Shown: positions 1 to 7,819 of the stretch, piece after piece
How positions within the stretch are numbered: position 1 is the first letter of the stretch
Layout: the number at the start of each line of letters is the position of its first letter
Assembly (NCBI GenBank): GCA_963590435.1
Contig: CAVAPG010000044.1
Coordinates: forward strand, 1 to 13,368
DNA from: F23-B02 sp963590435
GTDB taxonomy: Bacteria > Bacillota > Clostridia > Oscillospirales > Oscillospiraceae
Direction: 5' to 3'
DNA: 13,368 nt
Program-made: the position numbers and the translations under genes
The notes under the pieces: model-generated
What the model was told of the DNA's origin: nothing
Databases searched by the model: none
What the model saw: only the letters and a program-made list of their open reading frames with translations

Positions 1-423
1 GACTCAATGAACCCTACCCTTACAAATGGTGATAAGCTTATTGTATCGGATTTGTTCTATAAGCCAAAACAGGGTGATATTATAATTTTCCGTAAGGATG
101 AATATAAATCCGAAGCCCTTGTCAAGCGTGTTATTGCCACTGAGGGTCAGACCGTTGAAATTGATTTTGAGCGGGGCAGAGTGTATGTTGACGGCGAGCT
201 CCTCGATGAGCCATATATAGCTGAGCCGACGAGAAATCAGCTTGATTTTACAGGTGCGCAAACCGTTCCGGAAGGCTGCGTGTTTGTTATGGGCGATAAT
301 AGGAATAAATCTTCTGACAGCCGCAGAGCTGAGATTGGAATGGTTGATGAACGTCTTATAGTCGGCAAGGTCCTGCTGAGGGTTTTTCCGCTTGATTCCA
401 TCGGTGTGCCGGACGGTGAGTAA
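1..423 (+). CDS. lepB: Signal peptidase I, 3' part (5' end outside window)
   Basis: Type I signal peptidase, a membrane-anchored serine protease that removes signal peptides from secreted proteins on the outer face of the membrane. The reading frame is open to base 1. Codons 4-18 read S-M-N-P-T-L, the family's catalytic-serine box, so the nucleophile is the Ser at bases 4-6. The ATG at 7 is therefore the internal Met that follows it, not the start. The general-base Lys is in VKRVIA (codon 124-126), and the conserved GDNRNKSSDSR box lies at about 292-327. The missing 5' end should carry the short cytoplasmic tail and the transmembrane anchor. The gene ends one base before the rbgA start, and lepB next to rbgA is a familiar Firmicute arrangement. 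The product is clear; only the N-terminus is unseen. Confidence 0.95.
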   Translation, partial: DSMNPTLTNGDKLIVSDLFYKPKQGDIIIFRKDEYKSEALVKRVIATEGQTVEIDFERGRVYVDGELLDEPYIAEPTRNQLDFTGAQTVPEGCVFVMGDNRNKSSDSRRAEIGMVDERLIVGKVLLRVFPLDSIGVPDGE

Positions 424-424
424 T

Positions 425-1297
425 ATGAGCGGCGTAAACTACGAAAAAATGAATATCCAGTGGTTCCCCGGTCACATGACCAAAGCTCAACGCATGATTG
501 AGGACAGCATAAAGCAGGTAGATGCCGTGTGTGAAATCCTCGATGCCCGCATTCCGAATGCAAGCCGAAATCCCGATATAGATCGCTTGGCGGCCGGGAA
601 GCCGAGACTTATAATATTAAATCGAATTGATTTGGCAGATCCGAATATTACGGCACAATGGCATGAGTATTTTGAAAATCAGGGAATAAAAATCCTTGAG
701 ACAGACGCAAAAACGGGTAAGGGAATAAACGGCTTTGTTCCGTCTCTTCGTGAGCTTCTCAAAAACAAAATCGATTATTATGCATCAAAAGGTCAGATTA
801 ACAGACCTATGCGCGTTATGATTCTCGGCATACCCAATGTCGGTAAGTCGACATTCATAAATAAGGTTGCCAAACGCAAGGCGGCTGTTGCAGGCGATAA
901 ACCGGGGGTCACACGAGGAAAGCAGTGGATAAATATCGACAAAGGCCTTGATCTGCTCGACACTCCGGGGATACTTTGGCCCAAATTTGATTCACAGGAA
1001 GTTGGCGAGATGCTCGCCATAACAAATGCCATAAAGTCTGATGTGTTGGATAAGGAAACACTTGCCGCAAATTTTATTCTAAGATTGCGGGAAATGTATC
1101 CCGAAGCTATCAAAGCAAGATATAAATTTGAACCCGATGCAAATGCAAACGGATATGAACTGCTTGAGGAAGCGGCAAAAAAAAGAGGTTTTCTCGTTTC
1201 CAAAGGCGAATATGACATCGAGCGCATGGCAAACACACTGCTCGGTGAGTATCATGACGGAAAGCTCGGCAGAATCAGTTTGGAGAAGCCGTTATGA
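425..1297 (+). CDS. rbgA: Ribosome biogenesis GTPase RbgA (YlqF)
   Basis: Circularly permuted GTPase needed for late assembly of the 50S ribosomal subunit in Gram-positives. The N-terminal NIQWFPGHM signature is at residues 10-18. The GTPase motifs come in permuted order: G4 as NRID (66-69), a G5-like DAKTGKG (94-100), G1 P-loop GIPNVGKST (135-143), G2 around PGVTRGKQW (160-168), G3 DTPG (179-182). A helical RNA-binding C-terminal domain follows. The product is 290 aa, about the family size. I chose ATG 425 because GGTGAG (415-420) sits just upstream; a TTG at 392 would lie inside lepB, and the ATG at 449 has no clear ribosome site. The usual Lys of G4 (NKxD) is Arg here. It overlaps rnhB by ATGA, so the two are probably translationally coupled. 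Confidence 0.95.
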   Translation: MSGVNYEKMNIQWFPGHMTKAQRMIEDSIKQVDAVCEILDARIPNASRNPDIDRLAAGKPRLIILNRIDLADPNITAQWHEYFENQGIKILETDAKTGKGINGFVPSLRELLKNKIDYYASKGQINRPMRVMILGIPNVGKSTFINKVAKRKAAVAGDKPGVTRGKQWINIDKGLDLLDTPGILWPKFDSQEVGEMLAITNAIKSDVLDKETLAANFILRLREMYPEAIKARYKFEPDANANGYELLEEAAKKRGFLVSKGEYDIERMANTLLGEYHDGKLGRISLEKPL

Positions 1298-1893
1298 GCG
1301 AACTATGGACGCTTGAAAACGAAATATACGACAGCGGAGAAAGGCTTATCTGCGGAGTAGACGAAGCCGGCCGCGGACCGCTTGCCGGACCTGTTTATGC
1401 TGCAGCGGTCATACTGCCGAGAAATATCGAGATAGTGGGTTTAAATGATTCAAAAAAATTAAGCGAGAAGAAAAGGGAAGCCCTGTTTGACGTCATTTGT
1501 TCCGAATCGATAAGTTTCGGTATTGCCAGCGCAACCGTTGAAGAGATTGAACAACTCAATATCTTAAATGCGGCAATGCTTGCAATGAACAGAGCAATCG
1601 AACAGCTTTCGGAAAAACCATCGCTTGCACTGATTGACGGAAATCGTAACAGCGCAATCAAAATGCCAAGCAGATGTGTTGTCAAAGGCGATGCGAAATG
1701 CGCAGATATTGCCGCTGCGTCGATACTTGCGAAAGTCAGCAGAGACCGATATATGCTCTTAATGTCCGAAAAATACCCGGAGTATGCATTTGACAGGCAC
1801 AAAGGCTACGGAACAAAGCTTCATTATGAAAAGCTTCGTCAATACGGACCGTGTGAGATACATCGTCCGAGTTTTTTAAGGAAGATGCACTGA
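1294..1893 (+). CDS. rnhB: Ribonuclease HII
   Basis: Cytoplasmic endonuclease that cuts the RNA strand of RNA-DNA hybrids and starts removal of single ribonucleotides misincorporated into DNA. The signature DEAGRGPLAGPV begins at residue 23 and supplies the first two metal-binding acids (D23, E24). D115 in LIDGN and D133 in VKGD are the likely remaining carboxylates. AAASILAKVSRD and the later HKGYGT box are typical of type II RNase H. At 199 aa it matches the usual 190-260 aa, without the extra N-terminal domain found in RNase HIII and in longer RnhB forms. The start is fixed by GGAG (1282-1285), 8 bp upstream of ATG 1294, and by the 4-bp overlap with rbgA. The rbgA-rnhB pairing is classic in Firmicutes. 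Confidence 0.96.
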   Translation: MSELWTLENEIYDSGERLICGVDEAGRGPLAGPVYAAAVILPRNIEIVGLNDSKKLSEKKREALFDVICSESISFGIASATVEEIEQLNILNAAMLAMNRAIEQLSEKPSLALIDGNRNSAIKMPSRCVVKGDAKCADIAAASILAKVSRDRYMLLMSEKYPEYAFDRHKGYGTKLHYEKLRQYGPCEIHRPSFLRKMH

Positions 1894-2252
1894 TGGCGGA
1901 AGAAAAATCAGGAGCGTTTGGTGAACGCAAGGCCGCAAACTATTTGCGTTTACACGGGTATAAAATCATTGATACAAACTGCAGATACAGGCAGGGCGAA
2001 ATTGATATAATAGCAAAAAAACATAATTATATAGTTTTCGCTGAGGTAAAACTCAGAAAAAATAATATCTACGGTGAAGCGCGCGAATTCGTAAGTGAAG
2101 CAAAGCAACGGCGAATTATTATGGCCGCTCAGCTGTGGCTTCAAGGTCACGAAACGGATCTTCAGCCTCGGTTTGATGTTATCGAGATTTATGCACCCGA
2201 GGGTATTAAATCAAAAAAATTAACCATAAATCATATTAAAAATGCATTTTAA
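1893..2252 (+). CDS. yraN: YraN family protein (UPF0102), restriction-endonuclease-like fold
   Basis: A small (119 aa) protein of the YraN/UPF0102 family, whose fold belongs to the PD-(D/E)XK nuclease superfamily but whose cellular role is not firmly established. Visible family motifs are FGERKAANYL at residues 10-19, GYKIIDTNCR near 26-35, then GEIDIIA and FAEVKLR. These supply the E, D and E-x-K residues of a nuclease-type active site. The start overlaps the rnhB stop by one base (TGATG), with AAGGAAG (1878-1884) at 8 bp spacing. yraN directly after rnhB is a widespread arrangement and fits a nucleic-acid processing role, but that is inference from context. Confidence 0.92.
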   Translation: MAEEKSGAFGERKAANYLRLHGYKIIDTNCRYRQGEIDIIAKKHNYIVFAEVKLRKNNIYGEAREFVSEAKQRRIIMAAQLWLQGHETDLQPRFDVIEIYAPEGIKSKKLTINHIKNAF

Positions 2253-2270
2253 ACGGAAGGGTGATCCGAT

Positions 2271-3752
2271 ATGCTGTATTTCAGCACAAGAAACTCAAAA
2301 GAAAAGGTTACTGCTGCTCAGGCAATATCGCATGGGCTTGCACCGGACGGTGGTTTATATGTTCCGGAAATTTTGCCGCAACTGACAATTGAAGATGTAA
2401 AAGAACTCGGCAGATGCGATTATCGCGGCAGAGCATGCAAAATAATGAAGCTCTTTCTTGATGAATTTACCGAGGATGAACTCAAATCCATGGTGTCCAA
2501 GGCATATGGTGATAATTTCGACACCAAAGATACCGCGCCCGTACATTTTCTTGATAGCAATACTGCAGTCCTCGAACTATGGCATGGCCCGACATGTGCA
2601 TTCAAGGATATGGCGCTTCAGATGCTTCCGCATTTGCTGACAGCTTCGCTGAAAAAATGCGGAGAGAAGCGCAGCGTTTGCATTCTTGTTGCAACAAGCG
2701 GTGATACAGGCAAGGCAGCTCTTGAGGGATTCGCCGATGTTGAAAATACAAAGATACTTGTTTTTTATCCGCATAACGGAGTTTCCGACGTCCAGCAACT
2801 TCAAATGGAAACCCAGACCGGAAGCAATGTCGGAGTTGCTGCCGTGCGCGGAAACTTTGACGATGCACAGACCGGCGTTAAGCAGATATTCGGTGATGTA
2901 GACTTTGCTTCAAAAATCAGTGAAAAAGGCTGGTTCCTTTCCTCTGCAAACTCCATTAACTGGGGCAGACTCCTGCCGCAGATTGTATATTATTTCTCGG
3001 CTTACTGTGACTATGCAAATTCGGGATATATAAAATATGGAGATAAGCTTGATTTCGTAGTCCCAACCGGAAACTTCGGCAACATTCTTGCGTGTTGGTA
3101 CGCAAAAAATATGGGTCTGCCCGTAGGCAAGCTTATCTGTGCATCAAACCAGAACAATGTCCTAGCTGACTTCTTTGCCCATGGCATTTATGACCGCAAC
3201 CGGACATTTTACACAACTATATCTCCGTCTATGGATATTCTTGTTTCAAGCAACCTTGAGAGACTGCTTTATTCTGTCTGCAGCAACGATGTTGAGGTCA
3301 CGGAATATATGTCGCAGCTTTCAAAAAGTGGCCGTTATGAGGTTTCAGATAATATTAAGTCGGTTATAAGTGAACATTTTATCGGCGGATATTGCTCTGA
3401 CGAAGATACCAAAAAGTCAATTAATGATGTCTACACGCAATACGGATATCTCATGGATACGCATACGGCAGTTGCTTATAAAAAGCTCAAAGATTATCGC
3501 GCAGAAGAAAAATCTACGGTTCCTACAGTGGTCGTTTCAACTGCAAGCCCGTATAAGTTCTGTGACAGCGTACTCAATGCAATAGGAAAGGGAAGCAATG
3601 CTCCGGGAACCGAGCTTATCGAAAAACTTTCCGAAGCCACTGGAACGCCGATTCCTAAGCCGCTTTTCGGACTTGATAAGAGAGAGAAGCGTTTTAATCT
3701 TGTCGTCGACAAACATGATATGATAAAAACGGTTGCCGAGTTTCTTGAGTAA
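2271..3752 (+). CDS. thrC: Threonine synthase
   Basis: Pyridoxal-phosphate enzyme converting O-phosphohomoserine and water to threonine and phosphate, the last step of threonine synthesis, in the cytoplasm. The N-terminus (MLYFSTR, then GLAPDGGLYVPE) is typical of the long form of the enzyme. The PLP lysine is K112 in GPTCAFKDMALQ, and the phosphate-binding segment SGDTGKAALEGF follows. VPTGNFGNILACWYAKNMG is a second conserved cofactor-side loop. The length of 493 aa fits the long bacterial/fungal-type branch. GGAAGGGTGAT (2255-2265) lies just upstream of the ATG and confirms the start. It is the only amino-acid biosynthesis gene in the window, set between yraN and a phosphoesterase with 18-bp and 11-bp gaps, so it is probably co-transcribed with them. 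No leader peptide or riboswitch is visible in front. Confidence 0.95.
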   Translation: MLYFSTRNSKEKVTAAQAISHGLAPDGGLYVPEILPQLTIEDVKELGRCDYRGRACKIMKLFLDEFTEDELKSMVSKAYGDNFDTKDTAPVHFLDSNTAVLELWHGPTCAFKDMALQMLPHLLTASLKKCGEKRSVCILVATSGDTGKAALEGFADVENTKILVFYPHNGVSDVQQLQMETQTGSNVGVAAVRGNFDDAQTGVKQIFGDVDFASKISEKGWFLSSANSINWGRLLPQIVYYFSAYCDYANSGYIKYGDKLDFVVPTGNFGNILACWYAKNMGLPVGKLICASNQNNVLADFFAHGIYDRNRTFYTTISPSMDILVSSNLERLLYSVCSNDVEVTEYMSQLSKSGRYEVSDNIKSVISEHFIGGYCSDEDTKKSINDVYTQYGYLMDTHTAVAYKKLKDYRAEEKSTVPTVVVSTASPYKFCDSVLNAIGKGSNAPGTELIEKLSEATGTPIPKPLFGLDKREKRFNLVVDKHDMIKTVAEFLE

Positions 3753-3763
3753 GCGGAGGTCGT

Positions 3764-4450
3764 ATGTCTTTATACGCAATCGGAGATCTGCACCTCTCCC
3801 TGGGGACGAATAAACCTATGGATGTATTCGGCGGCCGATGGGAGAATTACATACAAAAATTAAACGATGGCTTTTCTGAGCTTAACAATGACGATATGAC
3901 CGTGCTGTGCGGCGATATAAGCTGGGGAATGTCAATGCAGGAAGCTCTGCCTGATTTTAAATTCATTGATGCTCTGCCCGGACGGAAGATTATTATCAAG
4001 GGAAATCATGACTACTGGTGGTCAACGGCCGCAAAAGCCCGCAGCTTTTTTGAGCTTAACGGAATAAAAACAATAGATGTTATGCACAATTCAAGTTTCG
4101 AGTACAACGGAATTTCGCTATGCGGTACGCGAGGCTGGTTTTATGAGGAAAGCAAGGGAGCGGAGCACGATAAGAAAATAATGAATCGTGAAGTGATGCG
4201 CCTCGAGGCCTCTCTGAAAGCCGCAAAGAGCGACAATATATATGCATTTCTGCATTATCCTCCGAAATATATGAATTACACATGCAACGAACTTTTGGAA
4301 TTGCTGAGCAGATATAATGTCAAGCGTTGTTGTTATGGCCATATTCACGGAATCGGATGTCAGTATGCATTTAACGGAACTCTTTCAGGGACGGATTTCA
4401 TGCTCGTTTCAGCCGATCATGTTAAATTTAAGCCGGTAAAGCTAATTTAA
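3764..4450 (+). CDS. Metallophosphoesterase (calcineurin-like phosphohydrolase)
   Basis: A soluble 228-aa two-metal phosphoesterase. All signature blocks of the calcineurin-like family are present in order: GDLHLS (D8, H10), GDISWG (D51), GNHDYWW (N81, H82), a histidine in FLHYPPKY near residue 165, and the C-terminal GHIHG (192-196). The overall layout resembles the predicted phosphohydrolase group often labelled COG1768, but I cannot verify this by search. The substrate is unknown: phosphodiesters, nucleotides and protein phosphates are all possible. There is no signal peptide. The start is supported by GGAGG (3755-3759), 4 bp upstream of ATG 3764. It is the last gene before the tig promoter, though no clear terminator hairpin follows it. 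Confidence 0.88.
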   Translation: MSLYAIGDLHLSLGTNKPMDVFGGRWENYIQKLNDGFSELNNDDMTVLCGDISWGMSMQEALPDFKFIDALPGRKIIIKGNHDYWWSTAAKARSFFELNGIKTIDVMHNSSFEYNGISLCGTRGWFYEESKGAEHDKKIMNREVMRLEASLKAAKSDNIYAFLHYPPKYMNYTCNELLELLSRYNVKRCCYGHIHGIGCQYAFNGTLSGTDFMLVSADHVKFKPVKLI

Positions 4451-4492
4451 TATAACTGTTTTGCCTAAAATCAACGTATTTAAAGAAAATAA

Positions 4493-4521
4493 TTGCTTTT
4501 GACCGGAATATCTGTTATTAT
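4493..4521 (+). promoter_or_regulatory. Sigma-A-type promoter for tig (extended -10)
   Basis: TTGCTT (4493-4498) is followed after exactly 17 bp by TATTAT (4516-4521). A TG dinucleotide one base before the -10 box (4513-4514) makes it an extended -10. Transcription would start near 4528, leaving a leader of about 33 bases. It sits in the largest non-coding gap of the window and is followed by a strong ribosome site. This is a sequence-pattern prediction only. Confidence 0.68.
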
Positions 4522-4545
4522 GTTTTGGTCTATGTGAATTGCATT

Positions 4546-4551
4546 AGGAGG
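4546..4551 (+). promoter_or_regulatory. Strong Shine-Dalgarno site of tig
   Basis: A perfect AGGAGG lies 9 bases before ATG 4561, with an A/T-rich spacer. It fixes the trigger factor start and suggests high translation, as expected for an abundant chaperone. Confidence 0.85.
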
Positions 4552-4560
4552 AATATATAA

Positions 4561-5877
4561 ATGTTAGTCAAGAATGTAGAAAAGAAAGATTCCAAAGCCG
4601 CGAGCTTTCAGGTTGAGATCGATGCTAAGGAATTCGACGCAGCCGTAAATAAAGCTTTTAATAAGAATAAGGGCAGCATCTCGATTCCCGGATTCAGAAA
4701 GGGCAAGGCTCCCCGCGCTGTTGTTGAAGGCATGTACGGTCATGATGTTTTCTATCAGGATGCAATTGATGACCTCGTTGCACCCGCTTATGAACACGGA
4801 TATGATAACTGCGGCTTGAATATTATCGGAAAGCCTGCTGTTTCAAATATGGATTTGTCTGATGACAAGGTTCTCACTCTGACCTTTGATGTTGAGCTTT
4901 ATCCCGAGGTAACACTGGGTGAGTATAAAAACCTCAGCGCAGTAAAGGAAACCTATGTTATTACAGATGAAGATGTTGACGGTCAGATTGACAGCGTGCG
5001 TAAACGCAACGGCCGCGTTATCGATCTTGATCGTGAGGCACAGATGGGCGATACAGCCGACATCGACTTTGAAGGTACGCTTGACGGTGTTGCTTTTGAA
5101 GGCGGTACGGCAGAGGGCTATGAGCTTGAGCTCGGCTCAAACACATTTGTTCCCGGTTTTGAGGAGCAGATAGTCGGCATGAATATCGGCGATGAAAAGG
5201 ACATTAACATCACTTTCCCAGAGGATTACGCAGCAGAACTTGCCGGTAAGGATGTTGTCTTTAAAGTCAAGCTTAACGGTCTTTCCATGACCGAGCTTCC
5301 CGAGCTCGATGATGATTTCGTTCAGGATGTTTCCGAGTTTAATACCGTTGAGGAGTACAGAGCAGATACCCGCAAGGATATGGAGCGCGTAATGGATGAG
5401 CAGATGAATGCAAAATTCCGTACCGCAATTATGACCAAAGCCTGCGATAATATGACAGTTGAAGTCCCCGAAAGCATGCTGCAGGAAAAAATTGATGAGC
5501 TTATCCACGGCTATGCTGCAAACTTCGGCCTTACAGACCCGAAGATGAGCACTGATGATATCAAAAAAATGATGGGTCTTGATGATGAGGCAGTAAATAC
5601 TACTATTCGTCCTGCTGCAGAATATCAGGTAAAGCAGGAGCTTCTCCTGACTGCAATTGTTGAAGCGGAGAATATTGAAGTAACTGACGAAGAGCTTGAA
5701 GACTACATTAAGGGTGCCGCCGAGACAGTAGGTGCCGAGCCGGACCAGATTCGCAAGTACTTCGGAGAAGAGTACATTAAAAACGAATTTAAGAAGGAAA
5801 AGGCCACAAAGATAGTTATTGAGTCTGCAACTGAAGAAGCTCCGGCAGAGAAAGCTGAGGAGAAAGAGGCTGAATAA
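4561..5877 (+). CDS. tig: Trigger factor (ribosome-associated chaperone, PPIase)
   Basis: Trigger factor binds near the ribosome exit tunnel, shields nascent chains and has prolyl isomerase activity. The N-terminal ribosome-docking loop GFRKGKAPR is at residues 44-52. An FKBP-type PPIase domain spans about 162-241 (MGDTADIDFEGTLDGVAFEGG and the later VPGFEEQIVGM). The rest is the helical SurA-like C-terminal domain. The protein ends in an acidic Ala/Glu/Lys-rich tail (about residues 421-438), usual for the family. At 438 aa it is normal size. The gene has its own promoter and starts the protein quality-control cluster tig-clpP-clpX-lon. The gap to clpP is 47 bp without a hairpin, so co-transcription is likely. 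Confidence 0.97.
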   Translation: MLVKNVEKKDSKAASFQVEIDAKEFDAAVNKAFNKNKGSISIPGFRKGKAPRAVVEGMYGHDVFYQDAIDDLVAPAYEHGYDNCGLNIIGKPAVSNMDLSDDKVLTLTFDVELYPEVTLGEYKNLSAVKETYVITDEDVDGQIDSVRKRNGRVIDLDREAQMGDTADIDFEGTLDGVAFEGGTAEGYELELGSNTFVPGFEEQIVGMNIGDEKDINITFPEDYAAELAGKDVVFKVKLNGLSMTELPELDDDFVQDVSEFNTVEEYRADTRKDMERVMDEQMNAKFRTAIMTKACDNMTVEVPESMLQEKIDELIHGYAANFGLTDPKMSTDDIKKMMGLDDEAVNTTIRPAAEYQVKQELLLTAIVEAENIEVTDEELEDYIKGAAETVGAEPDQIRKYFGEEYIKNEFKKEKATKIVIESATEEAPAEKAEEKEAE

Positions 5878-5924
5878 CAGGCCGCATGATCTCCAGTTTT
5901 ACAGTAAATGAAAGGAGACAAAAA

Positions 5925-6506
5925 ATGAGCTTAGTTCCGTATGTTGTTGAACAAACGAGCCGAGGCGAGCGCTCGTATGATATTTTCTCAAGACTACTCA
6001 ATGATCGCATAATTATGCTTTCTGAGGAAGTAAATGATACAACCGCGAGCCTTATTGTTGCTCAGCTCTTATATCTCGAGGCTCAAGATCCCGATAAAGA
6101 TATACAGTTTTATATTAACAGCCCAGGCGGAAGCGTCACATCCGGCATGGCAATTTATGATACCATGCAGTATATAAAGCCGGATGTCTCCACTATCTGC
6201 ATCGGAATGGCCGCTTCAATGGGTGCTTTTCTGCTCTCAAGCGGCGCAAAAGGCAAACGCCTTGCCCTTCCAAATTCCGAAATAATGATCCACCAGCCTT
6301 CCGGCGGAAGCAAGGGACAGTGTACAGATATTCAGATACAGGCAGAACAGATTCTTAAGATTAAAAAGAATCTCAACAGAATTCTTGCCGAAAATACAGG
6401 CAAAGATGTATCGGTTGTCGAGGCTGATTGTGAACGAGATCATTTTATGTCGGCACAGGAGGCTTTCGAGTACGGCCTTATAGACAAGGTAATAACCAAA
6501 CGCTAA
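5925..6506 (+). CDS. clpP: ATP-dependent Clp protease proteolytic subunit ClpP
   Basis: Serine protease that forms a two-ring, 14-subunit chamber and degrades proteins unfolded by ClpX or another Clp ATPase. The catalytic triad is complete and at the canonical spacing: S98 in GMAASMGA, H123 in MIHQPSGG, D172 in ERDHFM. The N-terminus VPYVVEQTSRGERSYDIFS is the conserved processing/axial-loop region. I chose ATG 5925 (193 aa) because AAAGGAG (5911-5917) lies 7 bp upstream and the family starts here. The in-frame ATG at 5886 would add 13 unconserved residues and has no ribosome site. It lies directly upstream of its partner clpX, separated by a strong inverted repeat. No CIRCE box and no paired CtsR site are visible ahead of it. 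Confidence 0.97.
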   Translation: MSLVPYVVEQTSRGERSYDIFSRLLNDRIIMLSEEVNDTTASLIVAQLLYLEAQDPDKDIQFYINSPGGSVTSGMAIYDTMQYIKPDVSTICIGMAASMGAFLLSSGAKGKRLALPNSEIMIHQPSGGSKGQCTDIQIQAEQILKIKKNLNRILAENTGKDVSVVEADCERDHFMSAQEAFEYGLIDKVITKR

Positions 6507-6516
6507 TCTAAAACTT

Positions 6517-6542
6517 TATGGGGGAACCTGTGTTCCCCCATA
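6517..6542 (+). terminator. Strong clpP/clpX intergenic hairpin (terminator or attenuator)
   Basis: A perfect 11-bp inverted repeat (6517-6527 with 6532-6542) with a CTGT loop; the inner part is five G-C pairs. The T-tract that should follow is poor (TTACATCATTT), so it may be a leaky terminator, an mRNA 3'-end stabiliser, or a processing site rather than a full stop. It lies 10 bp after the clpP stop and 25 bp before clpX. No promoter is visible between the hairpin and clpX. The centre also reads GAAC-N4-GTTC (6524-6535), which resembles a Gram-positive LexA half-site pair. Confidence 0.65.
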
Positions 6543-6567
6543 TTACATCATTTCTTGAGGTAACTTT

Positions 6568-7809
6568 ATGGCAAGAACAGACGACAGAAAGAGCATTCGC
6601 TGCTCATTCTGCGGAAAAAATCAGGCTCAAACCGGCAGATTGATTGCCGGAAACGGTGCATATATCTGCGATGAATGCGTCAATCTGTGCATGAGTATCA
6701 TTGCTGAAGATGAGCAGGTTCCTGTACACGACAGTCAGGGAAACAGACTGCGCTTTGAAGATCTTCCCAAGCCTTCCGAGATAAAAAAGAGGCTTGACGC
6801 ATATATAATTGGCCAGGAAAGAGCAAAAATAGTGCTGTCTGTTGCAGTATACAATCATTATAAGCGCATTCTTTTTGCCGGCGATAACGACGTCGAACTT
6901 CAAAAAAGCAATATTTTACTCATAGGTCCGACCGGCAGCGGCAAAACGCTCTTTGCTCAGTCACTTGCAAAAATGCTCAATGTTCCGTTTGCAATTGCCG
7001 ATGCTACTACTCTAACCGAAGCCGGCTACGTCGGCGAAGATGTAGAGAATATTCTTCTCAGACTTCTGCAGGCGGCGGATTTTAATGTAGAACGCGCTGA
7101 AAAAGGCATAATCTACATTGATGAAATAGATAAAATTGCCAGAAAGAGCGAAAACACATCTATAACCCGTGATGTTTCCGGAGAAGGAGTACAGCAGGCA
7201 CTTCTTAAACTCCTCGAAGGAACAATTGCCAACGTGCCTCCGCAGGGAGGACGCAAACATCCGCATCAGGAGTTTATAAAGGTCGACACAACCAATATAC
7301 TTTTCATCTGCGGCGGAGCATTCGACGGACTTGATAAGATAATAGAAAAACGCACCGAGAAAAAAAGCATGGGCTTTGGTGCAGATATTAAGAGCTCAAC
7401 CGACAGGGATGTAGGAGAGTTGCTGAAGCAGGCGCAGCAGCATGATTTGCTTAAGTTCGGAATAATACCCGAGCTTATCGGCAGACTCCCCGTAATCGCT
7501 CCTTTGTCATCACTCAAACGCGAAGACCTTGTTCGAATACTTACCGAACCCAAAAATGCGATGACAAAGCAATATGAAGCTTTGATGGAATACGATGGCG
7601 TGAAGCTTGTTTATGAAAAAGAGGCCCTTGAGGCTGTCGCAGACAAGGCTATTGAGATGAAAATTGGTGCCAGAGGCTTGAGAAGCGTAATGGAAAACAT
7701 TATGACCGACATCATGTATACGGTACCTTCCGAGCATGATATTGATAAAATAATTGTCACTGCCGACTGCGTTAAAAACGGAACCGGCCCCGACGTAATA
7801 CGTAAATGA
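6568..7809 (+). CDS. clpX: ATP-dependent Clp protease ATP-binding subunit ClpX
   Basis: Hexameric AAA+ unfoldase that recognises tagged or damaged proteins and threads them into ClpP. The N-terminal zinc-binding domain has all four cysteines (C12, C15, C34, C37). Walker A GPTGSGKT is at 120-127, pore loop GYVG at 153-156, Walker B IIYIDE at 181-186, and the RKH substrate loop at 229-231. GARGLR near the C-terminus is the sensor-2 motif. The ClpP-docking tripeptide, usually IGF, is MGF (268-270) here, a conservative change. At 413 aa it is normal size. The start is supported by GAGG (6557-6560), 7 bp before the ATG. Hairpins flank it on both sides, so its mRNA level may differ from those of clpP and lon. 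Confidence 0.97.
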   Translation: MARTDDRKSIRCSFCGKNQAQTGRLIAGNGAYICDECVNLCMSIIAEDEQVPVHDSQGNRLRFEDLPKPSEIKKRLDAYIIGQERAKIVLSVAVYNHYKRILFAGDNDVELQKSNILLIGPTGSGKTLFAQSLAKMLNVPFAIADATTLTEAGYVGEDVENILLRLLQAADFNVERAEKGIIYIDEIDKIARKSENTSITRDVSGEGVQQALLKLLEGTIANVPPQGGRKHPHQEFIKVDTTNILFICGGAFDGLDKIIEKRTEKKSMGFGADIKSSTDRDVGELLKQAQQHDLLKFGIIPELIGRLPVIAPLSSLKREDLVRILTEPKNAMTKQYEALMEYDGVKLVYEKEALEAVADKAIEMKIGARGLRSVMENIMTDIMYTVPSEHDIDKIIVTADCVKNGTGPDVIRK

Positions 7810-7819
7810 TAACAGCACG

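Noticed and set aside
7..423. ATG at 7 as the start of a complete short lepB
   Set aside because: The catalytic serine is encoded just before it (4-6) and the frame is open to base 1, so the gene is truncated by the window edge.
237..563. Antisense open frames on the minus strand (for example 237-563, 793-1236, 9901-10488)
   Set aside because: They mirror strongly conserved genes on the + strand and I recognised no known family motif in them, so they are shadow frames.
4498..4504. TTTGACC, the complement of one CtsR heptad, overlapping the tig promoter -35 region
   Set aside because: CtsR operators need two heptads spaced by 3 bp; the neighbouring positions on either side match in only 1-3 of 7 bases.
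5886..5924. Longer ClpP with 13 extra N-terminal residues from ATG 5886
   Set aside because: There is no ribosome site before 5886, while AAAGGAG sits properly before ATG 5925 where the family N-terminus begins.
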